Positions 1 through 8,943 of a stretch of 64,000 bases of DNA are shown here, piece by piece. This DNA comes from Fen-178 sp963722575. GTDB taxonomy: Bacteria; Acidobacteriota; Terriglobia; Bryobacterales; Bryobacteraceae. Location of the stretch: the NCBI GenBank assembly GCA_963722575.1, contig CAVRNR010000006.1, positions 496,001 to 560,000 on the forward strand. Direction: 5' to 3'. Below the pieces are notes generated by a model, which saw only the letters and a program-made list of their open reading frames with translations, ran no database searches and was not told the DNA's origin. A program made the translations under genes and the position numbers. The stretch's first letter is position 1, and every line of letters begins with the position of its first letter.

Positions 1-1688
1 CCGCGGCCTGGTTCCTCCTGCGTCCCGCGTCCAAGCCGCTGCCGCCCATGCAATCCGTTCCGCTGACTACTTACACCGGCAGCCAGGGCCGCGCCAGTTT
101 CTCGCCGGATGGCAGCCAGGTAGCTTTCGATTGGACCGGCGAGAAGGGGGACCACCCGGACATCTACGTCAAGCTGGTGGAGGGTGGCACGCCCTTGCGG
201 CTGACCACAGGCCACGCCGCCGCGTACCGCCCCGCCTGGTCGCCCGACGGCCGCCAGATCGCATTCCTCCGCGCGGGCGGCGTATACTCCATCTCTCCGC
301 TGGGGGGTCCGGAACGCAAGCTGACCGACGCGCCCGTGAATTCATTGGCATGGATGCCCGACAGCCAGTCGCTGCTGGTCAGCTCCGCTAGGAATGCCGG
401 CGAACCTCACAGCATCTTCCAACTCTCGCTGCGCACCGGCGAAATGCGGCCGGTCACCTCGCCGCCGCCGCCAGCCAATCCCGGCGATGGAGATTACTCA
501 CCCGCCGTGTCTCCGGATGGCCGGACCCTCGCTTTCTTGCGGCAGGTGCGCGCGGATGAGGAGGTTTATGCGCAGCCACTGGCCGGCGGACCGGCCCGCC
601 TCCTCACCCGGCGCAGCCAGCAGCGGCAAGGCTTGGTCTGGGCCAGTAACCGGGAGGTCCTTTTCTGCGACCTCGCCGGGCTATCCGGCCCCATGTGGCG
701 CATGGCAGCCGACGGAAGGTCCGAGCAGCAGCCCGTGGCGGGGGTGCTGGACGGGGCCGTCGATCCGGCCATCGCGCATCCGGCCAACGGGCCGGCCCGC
801 CTGGCTTATACCCGCACTGCGACCGACCCCAATATCTGGAGCATGGAGATCGCTCCCGACGCGCATGGCGGCGTCCAAACGGCCCGCGAGCCCGCATCGA
901 TTTTCGCCTCCACGCGCGTGGACATCTCCCCGCAATTCTCGCCCGATGGCAAGCGGATCGCGTTCGCGTCGAACCGCGACGGTCACACGGAGATCTGGGC
1001 CGGCGGCAGCGATGGCTCCGGCCTCGCGGAGTTGACCACGCTTAGAAGTCCGCGTTGCGGATCGCCGCGCTGGTCGCCCGATGGAACCGAGATCGTTTTC
1101 GATTCGCTGGCCGCGGGTAGCAACGACATTTGGATGGTGGGATCCGATGGCGGCCCTCCCGAACAACTGACCACTGAACCCTCCAACGAGGCGCGGCCGA
1201 GCTTCTCGCGCGACGGCCGCTGGATCTACTTCCGCTCGGACCGTTCCGGTTCCGAGCAGATCTGGAAAATGCCGTCGTCCGCGCCCTTCCGGCCGGCGGT
1301 GCGATTGACCGAGAACGGCGGCTATGATGAGGACGAGGCCCCGGATGGCAAGCTCCTCTACTACACCAGGCCCCGGGGCGGCCTGTGGGCTATGCCGGTG
1401 GCAGGCGGCCAAGAGACGCTGGTCCTCAAGCAGGTCATAGCCGGATACTGGGCGCTGGCCGAAAACGGCATCTACTACCTGGATCTTGCGGCCAGGTCGT
1501 CTGACGGAGTGACGCCGCTCATGTGGTTCAGCGTCGCCACGCACAAGCAGGTTCAAGTGGGGGCGGTCCGCAAACCGATCCTCTCCGCCACACCGACTTT
1601 ATCCGTGACCAGCGACGGCCGCCACATCGCGTGGGCGCAGATCGACCGCTGGCAATCCGAGCTGATGCTGATCGACAATTTCCGGTAG
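1..1688 (+). CDS. Ser/Thr kinase-linked PD40/TolB-like beta-propeller protein, 5' end outside window
   Basis: The frame is open to the left edge and ends at TAG 1686-1688. It begins with the last residues of a membrane segment (AAWFLLRP) followed by a Pro-rich linker and about 545 residues of PD40/WD40-like propeller repeats (SPDGSQVAF, SPDGRQIAF, SPDGRTLAF, SPDGKRIAF, SPDGTEIVF, SRDGRWIYF). It matches residues 329-885 of the kinase at 2051-4708 almost throughout, so it is the C-terminal part of a paralogous receptor-type Ser/Thr protein kinase whose kinase domain lies upstream of the window. An internal ATG at 48 would give a propeller-only protein, but the matching residues before it argue against that start. 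The propeller should be extracytoplasmic and sense an unknown ligand. Confidence 0.85.
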   Translation, partial: AAWFLLRPASKPLPPMQSVPLTTYTGSQGRASFSPDGSQVAFDWTGEKGDHPDIYVKLVEGGTPLRLTTGHAAAYRPAWSPDGRQIAFLRAGGVYSISPLGGPERKLTDAPVNSLAWMPDSQSLLVSSARNAGEPHSIFQLSLRTGEMRPVTSPPPPANPGDGDYSPAVSPDGRTLAFLRQVRADEEVYAQPLAGGPARLLTRRSQQRQGLVWASNREVLFCDLAGLSGPMWRMAADGRSEQQPVAGVLDGAVDPAIAHPANGPARLAYTRTATDPNIWSMEIAPDAHGGVQTAREPASIFASTRVDISPQFSPDGKRIAFASNRDGHTEIWAGGSDGSGLAELTTLRSPRCGSPRWSPDGTEIVFDSLAAGSNDIWMVGSDGGPPEQLTTEPSNEARPSFSRDGRWIYFRSDRSGSEQIWKMPSSAPFRPAVRLTENGGYDEDEAPDGKLLYYTRPRGGLWAMPVAGGQETLVLKQVIAGYWALAENGIYYLDLAARSSDGVTPLMWFSVATHKQVQVGAVRKPILSATPTLSVTSDGRHIAWAQIDRWQSELMLIDNFR

Positions 1689-1846
1689 CCGGCGCGGGTG
1701 GAGTGGACCACAGTGGGACAGCCGCTGCCGTCCGCCGCCGTTGAAGTTGCGGACTACTTCGCCGGCACTACGCCGGCAGTGCCCGGATGCGGAGAAGTGG
1801 CGGCGTTGGGCCGCGCCCGGCCAACCACCGCCAGGGCGGCCAGGTA
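1..1846 (+). repeat. Tandem duplication, copy A (about 3.0 kb unit)
   Basis: This stretch is highly similar to 3027-4866, at an offset of 3026 bp at the left falling to 3020 bp after small in-frame indels. Similarity continues past the kinase stop codon into the 3' end of the convergent minus-strand gene and stops abruptly at the sequence CAGGTA (1841-1846 and 4861-4866). The duplicated unit therefore holds a propeller coding region plus the last 30 codons of the opposite-strand gene. Confidence 0.85.
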
Positions 1847-1978
1847 AATGCGCTTGCGGGCCTCGTCCAGCACCAGGTCGGCAAGCGGCTGGGTATGCGG
1901 AACCACCGTCCCGAAGGTGGCGCCGAAAGAGGGCCAAACGCTCAGCACACAGACCAATAGGGGCCGAAGTACGGACAT
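1754..1978 (-). pseudogene. Chimeric 74-codon ORF: start of a secreted propeller protein fused to a duplicated gene tail
   Basis: Residues 1-44 form a signal peptide (MSVLRPLLVCVLSVWPSFGA) followed by GTVVPHTQPLADLVLDEARK, a start typical of secreted YVTN/NHL-type propeller proteins of this lineage. From about residue 45 (YLAALAVVGRARP) the sequence is the C-terminus of the spermidine-synthase-like protein encoded at 4774-7161, carried here by the tandem duplication. The fusion point coincides with the duplication boundary near 1846. It is probably a truncated gene rather than a functional protein. A short secreted peptide cannot be excluded. Confidence 0.6.
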
Positions 1979-2050
1979 TGGGAAACCAATATAACCCATG
2001 GCGGGTGGGGAAGCTGCGACCGGAAGGGGGTTGGGGAAATCCAAGGAGAT

Positions 2051-4708
2051 ATGGACGGTCGACACATCTCGCCCCAGCCGATCTCCCACTACGAGATCCT
2101 CGATAAACTCGGGGAAGGCGGCATGGGCGTGGTGTGGAAGGCCCGCGACACCCGTCTCAACCGCCTGGTGGCGATCAAGACGCTGCCGGCCGGCAAGCTG
2201 GCGGATGAGGGCCGCCAGCGGCGCTTCATCCAGGAGGCGCAGGCCGCCTCGGCCCTCAACGATCCCAATATCGTCACCATCTACGAGATCGCTTCGGAGA
2301 ACGGCACCGACTTCATCGCCATGGAGTACGTGGACGGCAAGACGCTGGGCCAGCTCATCCCCAAGCGGGGCATGCGGCTGGAAGAGACGCTGCGCTACGC
2401 CATCCAGATGGCCGGCGCGCTGGCCAAGGCGCACGCGGCCGGCATCGTGCACCGCGATCTGAAGCCCGGCAACATCATGATCAACGCCGAGGGGCGCGTC
2501 AAGCTGCTCGACTTCGGGCTGGCCAAGCTCACCGAGGCGAACCCGCCGGGCGGCCCGGACGAAGACACCCGCACCCTGCGAGCGCACTCCGAGGAGGGCA
2601 CCATCGCCGGCACGGCGGCCTACATGTCTCCCGAGCAGGCCGAAAGCAAGCCCGTGGACGCGCGCTCCGACATCTTCAGTTTTGGCGCGGTGCTGTACGA
2701 AATGGCCACCGGGACGCGGGCGTTTCAGGGCGATTCGAAGCTTTCCACGCTGAGTGCGGTGCTGCGCGAGAACCCCAAGCCCCCCAGCCAGGTGGTCTCG
2801 GATGTCCCGCGCGAGCTGGACCGCATCATCGCCCGCTGCCTGCGCAAGGATCCGGCGCGGCGCTTCCAGGCCATGCCGGACCTGAAGGTGGCGCTCGAAG
2901 ATCTGAAAGAGGAGAGCGATTCGGGAACCGCGGAGGTGGCGGCGGGTAGCGCCGGCACGCCCCGGGCTAAGACGCGGCCCAGGCTGATGCGGGCAGCCGC
3001 GACAGTCACGCTGCTGGTGGCGGTCGCCGCAGCCTGGTTCTTCCTGCGTCCCGCGTCAAGGCCGCTGCCGCCCATGCAATCGGTTCCGCTAACTACCTAC
3101 ACCGGCAGCCAGGCCCACGCCAGTTTCTCGCCCGACGGCAGCCAGGTGGCCTTCGATTGGACGGGCGAGAAAGGGGACCACCCGGATATCTACGTCAAGC
3201 TGGTGGAGGGTGGGCCGCCCTTGCGGCTGACCACCGGCCCCGGTTCCGCAGCCAGCCCTGCCTGGTCACCCGACGGTAGCCAGATCGCATTCCTCCGCGC
3301 GGGCGGCGTATACTCCATCTCTCCGCTCGGAGGCCCGGAACGCAAGCTGACCGACGTGCCGGTGAACTCATTGGCCTGGATGCCCGACAGCCAGTCGCTG
3401 CTGGTCAGCTCCGCTAGGAATGCCGGCGAACCTCACAGCATCTTCCAACTCTCGCTGCGCACCGGCGAAATGCGGCCGGTCACCTCGCCGCCAGCCGATC
3501 CCGGCGGTGGAGATTACGGGCCTGCCGTGTCTCCGGACGGCCGGACCCTCGCGTTCTTGCGGTGGGCGTGGCCGGAGGGGGACATCTACCTGCAGCCACT
3601 GGCTGGCGGACCGTCCCGCCGCCTCACCAAGCGCAGCCAGCAGCTAGGCGGCCTGGTTTGGGCCAGCAACCGGCAGATCCTTTTCTACAGCACTGCCGGG
3701 GTATCCGGCTCCATGTGGCGCATCGCTGCCGACGGAAGCTCCGAGCAGCAGCCCGTGGCGGGGGCGCTGGACGGAGCCGTCGAGCCGGCCATATCGCATC
3801 CGCCCAACGGACCAGTCCGCCTGGCTTATACCCGCTTTGTGGGCGATTCGAATATCTGGCGGATGGCGATCGCTCCCGACGCCCACGGCGGCGTCCGAAC
3901 CGTCGGCCAGCCCGCATCGATTATCGCTTCCACGCGCGCGGACGTCTCCCCGTGGTTCTCGCCCGATGGTAAGCGGATTGCGTTTTCGTCGGATCGCGAC
4001 GGTTACTCGGAGATCTGGGTCGCCGCCAGCGACGGCTCCGGCCCCGCGCAGTTGACTACGCTGAAAAGTTCGCGCAGCGGATCGCCGCGCTGGTCCCCCG
4101 ATGGAACCGAGATCGTTTTCGATTCGCTGGCCTCGGGCAACAGCGACATCTGGATGGTGGGATCCGAAGGCGGCCCTCCCCAACAACTCACCACTGAACC
4201 TTCCATCGACGCGCGGCCCAGCTTCTCGCGCGACGGCCGCTGGATCTACTTCCGCTCGGACCGTTCCGGCACCCAGCAGATCTGGAAGATGCCGTCCGCC
4301 GCGCCCTTCCGGCCGGCGGTGCAGTTGACCCAGAACGGCGGCTTTGATGCGGACGAGGCCCCGGATGGCAAGCTCCTCTACTACACCAGGCCCCAGGGCG
4401 GGCTGTGGAATATGCCGGTCGAAGGCGGCAAAGGGACTTTGGTCCTCGAACAGGTCAAATCCGGACTCTGGTCGCTGGCCGAAAATGGCATCTACTACCT
4501 GGATGTTGCGGCCCGCTCCCCCGAGGGAGTCACGCCCCTCATGTGGTTCAGTTTCGCAACGCACAGGCTGGCTCAAGTGGGAGCGGTACGCAAACCGATC
4601 GTCGCCTTCACACCGGGCTTATCCGTGACCAGCGACGGCCGCCGCATCGCGTGGGCTCAAATCGACCGCCAGGAATCCGAGCTTATGCTGATCGAGAACT
4701 TCCGGTAG
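2051..4708 (+). CDS. Receptor-type serine/threonine protein kinase with PD40/TolB-like propeller
   Basis: This 885-residue protein starts at ATG 2051 behind a good ribosome site (AAGGAG, 2043-2048). Its Hanks-type kinase domain (about 14-285) has the glycine loop GEGGMG (21-26), the ATP-binding Lys43 in VAIK, HRDLKPGN (134-141, catalytic Asp136), DFG (154-156) and the activation-segment end GTAAYMSPEQ. One membrane helix at about 313-332 is followed by a Pro linker and six or more PD40 propeller repeats outside the membrane. All catalytic residues are present. The ligand and substrates are unknown. It is the downstream member of a tandem pair with the partial gene at the window start, from which its propeller differs by scattered substitutions, as expected for a diverging duplicate. 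Confidence 0.93.
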   Translation: MDGRHISPQPISHYEILDKLGEGGMGVVWKARDTRLNRLVAIKTLPAGKLADEGRQRRFIQEAQAASALNDPNIVTIYEIASENGTDFIAMEYVDGKTLGQLIPKRGMRLEETLRYAIQMAGALAKAHAAGIVHRDLKPGNIMINAEGRVKLLDFGLAKLTEANPPGGPDEDTRTLRAHSEEGTIAGTAAYMSPEQAESKPVDARSDIFSFGAVLYEMATGTRAFQGDSKLSTLSAVLRENPKPPSQVVSDVPRELDRIIARCLRKDPARRFQAMPDLKVALEDLKEESDSGTAEVAAGSAGTPRAKTRPRLMRAAATVTLLVAVAAAWFFLRPASRPLPPMQSVPLTTYTGSQAHASFSPDGSQVAFDWTGEKGDHPDIYVKLVEGGPPLRLTTGPGSAASPAWSPDGSQIAFLRAGGVYSISPLGGPERKLTDVPVNSLAWMPDSQSLLVSSARNAGEPHSIFQLSLRTGEMRPVTSPPADPGGGDYGPAVSPDGRTLAFLRWAWPEGDIYLQPLAGGPSRRLTKRSQQLGGLVWASNRQILFYSTAGVSGSMWRIAADGSSEQQPVAGALDGAVEPAISHPPNGPVRLAYTRFVGDSNIWRMAIAPDAHGGVRTVGQPASIIASTRADVSPWFSPDGKRIAFSSDRDGYSEIWVAASDGSGPAQLTTLKSSRSGSPRWSPDGTEIVFDSLASGNSDIWMVGSEGGPPQQLTTEPSIDARPSFSRDGRWIYFRSDRSGTQQIWKMPSAAPFRPAVQLTQNGGFDADEAPDGKLLYYTRPQGGLWNMPVEGGKGTLVLEQVKSGLWSLAENGIYYLDVAARSPEGVTPLMWFSFATHRLAQVGAVRKPIVAFTPGLSVTSDGRRIAWAQIDRQESELMLIENFR

Positions 4709-4866
4709 CCGGCGCGGGTGGAGCGGACCACCGTGGGACAGACGCTGCCTTTTGCCGCCGTTGAAGTTGCGGACTACTTCGCCAGCACCACGCCGGCAGT
4801 GCCCGGATGTGGAGAGGTGGCGGCGTTGGGCCGCGCCCGGCCAACCACCGCCAGGGCGGCCAGGTA
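3027..4866 (+). repeat. Tandem duplication, copy B
   Basis: This is the second copy of the unit described at 1-1846. It covers the membrane helix and propeller part of the kinase gene, the short spacer, and the last codons of the minus-strand gene ending at 4774. Here the opposite-strand gene is complete, so copy B (or its ancestor) is likely to be the original arrangement. Confidence 0.85.
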
Positions 4867-7161
4867 GAACAGTCCGCCGATGATCAACGTCTGGATCAAG
4901 CCAAGATAGATGGAGCACACCAGCGCCCCCACTGAACCGAGCACGCTGGCAGCGGCATTCAAAGACCAGGCCCAGCGGACCGAAGGCGGGTGCCACTCCT
5001 CCAGCCGTTCGAGCCCGGTGGGAAATGGCATCCCCATAACCAGCCCCAGCGGCGCGATCAGCAGCACCGTAATCGCCACTTTCAACGCCATCGGGAGCCA
5101 CACCAGCGCCCCCAGCAGCCACGACGACACCAGCGCCAGCAGGGCCGCCAGCATCGCTACCGAACCCAGTGCTTTGATCAGGCGGCCTTCGTCGTCGCCC
5201 AGCACGCGCCGGCTCAAGGCGCTTCCCACCCCGCTCGACACCAGCATGGAGAAGATCACCACCGTCAAGGCATAGGTCGGATGTCCCAAAAAGAGCACGA
5301 ATTTCTGGATCAGTCCCACTTCGATCAGGATGTAGCCGGCGCCGATAAACAGGAAGTAGAGCAGGAATCCAAGCACGCCGCGCTGCCGCGGCAGGCGCGT
5401 GCCCAAGACCAGCGGCGGCAGCACCAGGATCAGCAGTGTGGCCAGCAGGCTCACTCCCATCAAGCCGAACAGGAGCGGCACGGCTTTGTTCACCTTGTAA
5501 TCGGCGGTGTCGTGGGAGGCGGTGCGCACGAAGGTCCACAAATCGCGCGGCTGCACCGAGTAGAAAAAGAACGGGCGGTTGTCGCTGACGGGGGTGATGT
5601 CGAACGTGTAGTCGCGCTCGTACTCGTCGGGATTGGGACTGTGGAGCAGGTCGTAGAACTGGTTCCGGACGTCGCGGCCGGGAAGGTAGAGGGCCTGCAT
5701 GCCGCCGGCCGACAACACCGCGCTGGCGCGCCCGATATCGGCCTCGCTGAAAGGCTTGCGGGAAACCAGCACGGTATCGCGCGCGCCCCAGCCGGTTGTC
5801 GAGCCTTCGCGGCCAATTATGAAATGGCGCCAGGCGCCGGCTTCGCCCAGTTGGCTGAGCGCTTCCATGGCCAGCGAGACCAGGCGCAGGGATTCGCGCG
5901 GCGGGTCGAGGCCCCAGCGCGTCACGGCCACCATGCCGTCGCCGGTGAGGTGCGAGAGGTAATCGCGAAAAGCGTCGGTGGTGTACAGATTGTTTTCGGA
6001 AAGCGCGAAGGCGCCGGCCGCGGTGGCCGCCCAGGTATCCACCAGGGTGGCCTGCAACACCTGGTATTTGTCGGTGCTGCGGCGCACGAAGCAGCGGCCG
6101 TCCTCGACAAAGATGTGGACGTCGGGGCGCAGGTAGAGACCGCGGCTGAGCCCGGGGAAGCGCTGGCGCATGATGGTGGTGGCAATGATGGGATTGATCT
6201 CGACTCCGGTGATATCGTGGCTGCCGGAAGCCAGCGCGCGCGCCACGTCCCAGCCGCCGCCGGGCCCGATGATCAGAGTCTTGGCGCCCGGCCGGACGGC
6301 ATAGGGAAGGCTGGGGCCTTGTTCGAGCAGGTCGCGGCGGTCGCGCGGCGTGAGGTGGTCGAAATCGAAATCCGCGATGGCGGTGGAGGCGTCGGCATCG
6401 ATGAAGATGGTGTCCCGGCCTTCATCGGCATTGTGCACAATGGCCACGCGCGAGAAGCTGTTCCACTTGACGAACCACTCGTGGGCCAGCGTCTGCCCCT
6501 TGGCGTGGCTGATGTCAAGCACGGGGTGGTGCTGGTTGTAGGTGAGGAAGGCCACCAGCGCCAGGGCCAGCGCCACCGATCCCGCGCGGCCTTTCACCGA
6601 CCCGGCCATGCTGTACCAGATGGCCGCCGCGGCGGCGAACGTAATGGCCGCGCAGACCACCGTGCTCGGACCGCCGAACTGGTTGAGCAGGGGAACCAAC
6701 AGCAGGCAGCCGCCGGCCGCGCCTAGCAGGTCGCAAAAGTAAACCCGGTTGACGCGCTCGATGGTCTCGGAGATGGCCAGCGAGACGACAATCCCAGAGA
6801 GGAAAAACGGCAACGCGGTGGTGAAGTAAATCAGGGCGAGATCCCAGTTCGAGGGGTTATTCTTCTGCGCCAGAATCACCCCCAGCGCCAGCAGCACGAA
6901 GAAGCTGTTGATGGCGCTCAGACGGCCCAGACGGGCGAATAGCGGCCCCTTCCAGCCGGCTACCACGTAAGAGAAGACGCCGCCCGCGCCCAGGCCGAAC
7001 AGCGCGATGGAGATCGCCAGAAACGCAAAATGATAGTAGAAGACCACCGAGAAGATGCGCGTCAGCGCGAGCTCCAGCAGCAGTGTCGCCATGGTGGTGA
7101 GGCCGACGCACAAGTAGACCTGGGACCAGGGCGTGGGCGGCGATTTGTAGGGGCCAGGCAT
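4774..7161 (-). CDS. Multi-pass membrane protein with spermidine-synthase-like SAM-binding domain
   Basis: This 795-residue protein starts with about seven hydrophobic segments (residues 15-250, including LLLELALTRIFSVVFYYHFA and FLAISIALFGLGAGG). A class I SAM-binding fold follows, with AKTLIIGPGGGWDVARAL near residue 290 and VEINP. More membrane helices lie in the last 200 residues. The layout (membrane part, spermidine-synthase-like Rossmann domain, membrane part) belongs to a common family annotated as spermidine synthase, although aminopropyl transfer has not been shown for most members. The start codon lies inside a 28-bp perfect palindrome. The stop of the preceding Soli_cterm gene is 10 bp upstream, so both are probably co-transcribed from nuoA. 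The last 30 codons are duplicated at 1754-1846. Confidence 0.8.
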   Translation of the reverse strand: MPGPYKSPPTPWSQVYLCVGLTTMATLLLELALTRIFSVVFYYHFAFLAISIALFGLGAGGVFSYVVAGWKGPLFARLGRLSAINSFFVLLALGVILAQKNNPSNWDLALIYFTTALPFFLSGIVVSLAISETIERVNRVYFCDLLGAAGGCLLLVPLLNQFGGPSTVVCAAITFAAAAAIWYSMAGSVKGRAGSVALALALVAFLTYNQHHPVLDISHAKGQTLAHEWFVKWNSFSRVAIVHNADEGRDTIFIDADASTAIADFDFDHLTPRDRRDLLEQGPSLPYAVRPGAKTLIIGPGGGWDVARALASGSHDITGVEINPIIATTIMRQRFPGLSRGLYLRPDVHIFVEDGRCFVRRSTDKYQVLQATLVDTWAATAAGAFALSENNLYTTDAFRDYLSHLTGDGMVAVTRWGLDPPRESLRLVSLAMEALSQLGEAGAWRHFIIGREGSTTGWGARDTVLVSRKPFSEADIGRASAVLSAGGMQALYLPGRDVRNQFYDLLHSPNPDEYERDYTFDITPVSDNRPFFFYSVQPRDLWTFVRTASHDTADYKVNKAVPLLFGLMGVSLLATLLILVLPPLVLGTRLPRQRGVLGFLLYFLFIGAGYILIEVGLIQKFVLFLGHPTYALTVVIFSMLVSSGVGSALSRRVLGDDEGRLIKALGSVAMLAALLALVSSWLLGALVWLPMALKVAITVLLIAPLGLVMGMPFPTGLERLEEWHPPSVRWAWSLNAAASVLGSVGALVCSIYLGLIQTLIIGGLFYLAALAVVGRARPNAATSPHPGTAGVVLAK

Positions 7162-7174
7162 GCCTGGCCCCTAC
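7147..7174. repeat. 28-bp perfect palindrome spanning a stop and a start codon
   Basis: The two 14-nt halves (GTAGGGGCCAGGCA and its exact complement) meet without a spacer. The element holds the stop codon of the Soli_cterm gene (7171-7173) and the ATG of the next gene (7159-7161). Its GC-rich self-complementary form is like bacterial REP-type palindromes. Confidence 0.75.
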
Positions 7175-8943
7175 TGAACCGCGATCTGGACGGTGTTGCT
7201 GGTGCTGTCTGGAAAAGACAGTGTCAGGTTGACATTGCCGCTGAGAACACCCGCCGGTATCGCGACGTTGACCTGGTACAGGCCGACGGAGCCCGGGCTC
7301 AGACCGGCGTAAGAAGGCATGGCCGTGATGGTTCCAAAAATACTGCTGCCGAACTCGACCGCGGGCGTGACCGTGAGCCGCGCCAGCGGTTCCGAACCAG
7401 GCGCCGGCACGTTGGTCCCCACCGCCGGATTCGTGGGCCCCAAACCAATTGCGTAAATGGTCAAGGTGTCGCCCACTTGGGCGGGATGCGATACTGCCCC
7501 GGGCCCAAAGTACCCGACCGGCGCTGGATAGCTCAGATCCTTGGCGTTCTGAATGGCTCCGTAACCGCTCCCGCCGGCCAGCAGGATCCGCGGCGCCCGG
7601 GCCACCACCTGCACCGACACGGTATTGCCGGAGAGCCCGTCGCGCTGCACTTGCACTTGCGCCGTTCCCACGGCAGTCTCCAGAGGAACCTGGAACGCAA
7701 TCTGGCCGTACGTGGAGAAGTACAGCGGCGCGGCGCGTCCGTTGACCAGGACCGAGGAAGTGGAACCGGAAGCAGTGATTTGCGTGGCCAGGGGCACCCC
7801 GGGGCTGAAAGCGATGTTGCTGGCAAACCAGAACTGCTCCCCAAACACGTCCACGATATCGCCCGGCGCCACCGCGTCTCCGCTGCCGAAAATGGCATTG
7901 TCCACCACTCCCATATAGTTGGCGGTTGGCGCGCCCTTGGCGGCCACCTGGAAACTGACGGGGACAGTGACCGTCCCATTGGCGGCGTTCGAAGCGATCG
8001 AAACCGAGCCCGTGTAAAAGCCTGGCGCCAGAGTGCCGGGGTCGAGCGTGATCGCGGCCCAGCCGCCGGAATTGGCCGAAGCGGTCAACCACTTGCCGCC
8101 ATCGGTGGTGGTGGCGCTCACGGCTCCCATGGTGAGGGTTCCCTGCCCCACGTTGTTGGGAGAAATCTGCATGGCGAGTGGCGAGGCGCCCTGGGCCAGA
8201 CGCGCCGGACCGTGGTCCTCGTACTTCGCCGGCAACACGCTGTCCGGATACGGCACCGCAATCGGCTGCGTGGTGACGTGCATGGTGACGGGAATGGTCT
8301 GATTATCCGGCGGGAAGCTGGAACCGCTGGTGATCAGCGATCCATTGTACGTGCCCTGTGCCATGCTGGCGGGCGGCGCCACGTGTATTTTGTACGGAAA
8401 TGTGAATTCGAAAGTGCCCGAGCCATCCTGCGCCAGGCTCAGCCAGCGGTTGCCGTCTTGCGTGCTGGCGCTCCCGTTTAGCGGGCTATGGGTGGAGAAC
8501 GAAACATCGCTCGACGATCCGGGCGCGACATACATAGTCAACGCGCCGATGCGCACCGTCACGGTGATGGTCTGGGGTGCGTCGACCACGTTGGCGGCGC
8601 CGTTCACGATGACGCTGGCGGTATACATGCCGGCCGCCAGGGCAGATGTGTTCAGCGTCAACTGGAGAGGAATGCACGTGGCGCTGGCCGTAGTACTGGT
8701 GCAGGCGCGCGAAGGCCCGTAGGATGTAGCAATCCACGGAACGGAAGACACGGGATTGCCCGCCAGCGAGAGCGAGCCATCCCCGGCGTTGTAGGCCTCC
8801 ACGATTTGCGTGCCTCCGTTGGCGCCGGCGGGCATGGGGACGGGGACCACGGCGGTGTTCACCAGGCGCAGCATCGGCGCGGCATTGAGGAGCGTCGCGA
8901 AGCCCACGGGGACCAACGCGGCGCGCAGAAAACGGCCAACCAT
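7171..8943 (-). CDS. Secreted protein with BACON/Ig-like repeats and C-terminal Soli_cterm domain
   Basis: This 590-residue protein starts at ATG 8943, overlapping the nuoA stop by one base. Residues 1-22 are a signal peptide (MVGRFLRAALVPVGFATLLNA). Three repeats of about 110-120 residues follow, each with a W-containing strand and ending in a TVPVSFQV-like strand, as in BACON or Ig-like adhesion modules. The last 230 residues match the Solibacter C-terminal domain (TIGR03437 type): APGDIVDVFGEQF, APLYFSTYGQIAFQVP, TIYAIGLGPTNP, GLYQVNVAIPAGV. It is probably exported and binds surfaces or carbohydrate, but its function is unknown. The domain is a strong marker for the Solibacter lineage. Confidence 0.85.
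   Translation of the reverse strand: MVGRFLRAALVPVGFATLLNAAPMLRLVNTAVVPVPMPAGANGGTQIVEAYNAGDGSLSLAGNPVSSVPWIATSYGPSRACTSTTASATCIPLQLTLNTSALAAGMYTASVIVNGAANVVDAPQTITVTVRIGALTMYVAPGSSSDVSFSTHSPLNGSASTQDGNRWLSLAQDGSGTFEFTFPYKIHVAPPASMAQGTYNGSLITSGSSFPPDNQTIPVTMHVTTQPIAVPYPDSVLPAKYEDHGPARLAQGASPLAMQISPNNVGQGTLTMGAVSATTTDGGKWLTASANSGGWAAITLDPGTLAPGFYTGSVSIASNAANGTVTVPVSFQVAAKGAPTANYMGVVDNAIFGSGDAVAPGDIVDVFGEQFWFASNIAFSPGVPLATQITASGSTSSVLVNGRAAPLYFSTYGQIAFQVPLETAVGTAQVQVQRDGLSGNTVSVQVVARAPRILLAGGSGYGAIQNAKDLSYPAPVGYFGPGAVSHPAQVGDTLTIYAIGLGPTNPAVGTNVPAPGSEPLARLTVTPAVEFGSSIFGTITAMPSYAGLSPGSVGLYQVNVAIPAGVLSGNVNLTLSFPDSTSNTVQIAVQ

Noticed and set aside
4990..6726. A 578-codon plus-strand frame opposite the membrane SAM-domain gene
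   Set aside because: It is rich in Gln, His, Arg and Gly without motifs, the usual antisense shadow of a high-GC gene. The minus-strand protein has clear helices and a SAM motif.
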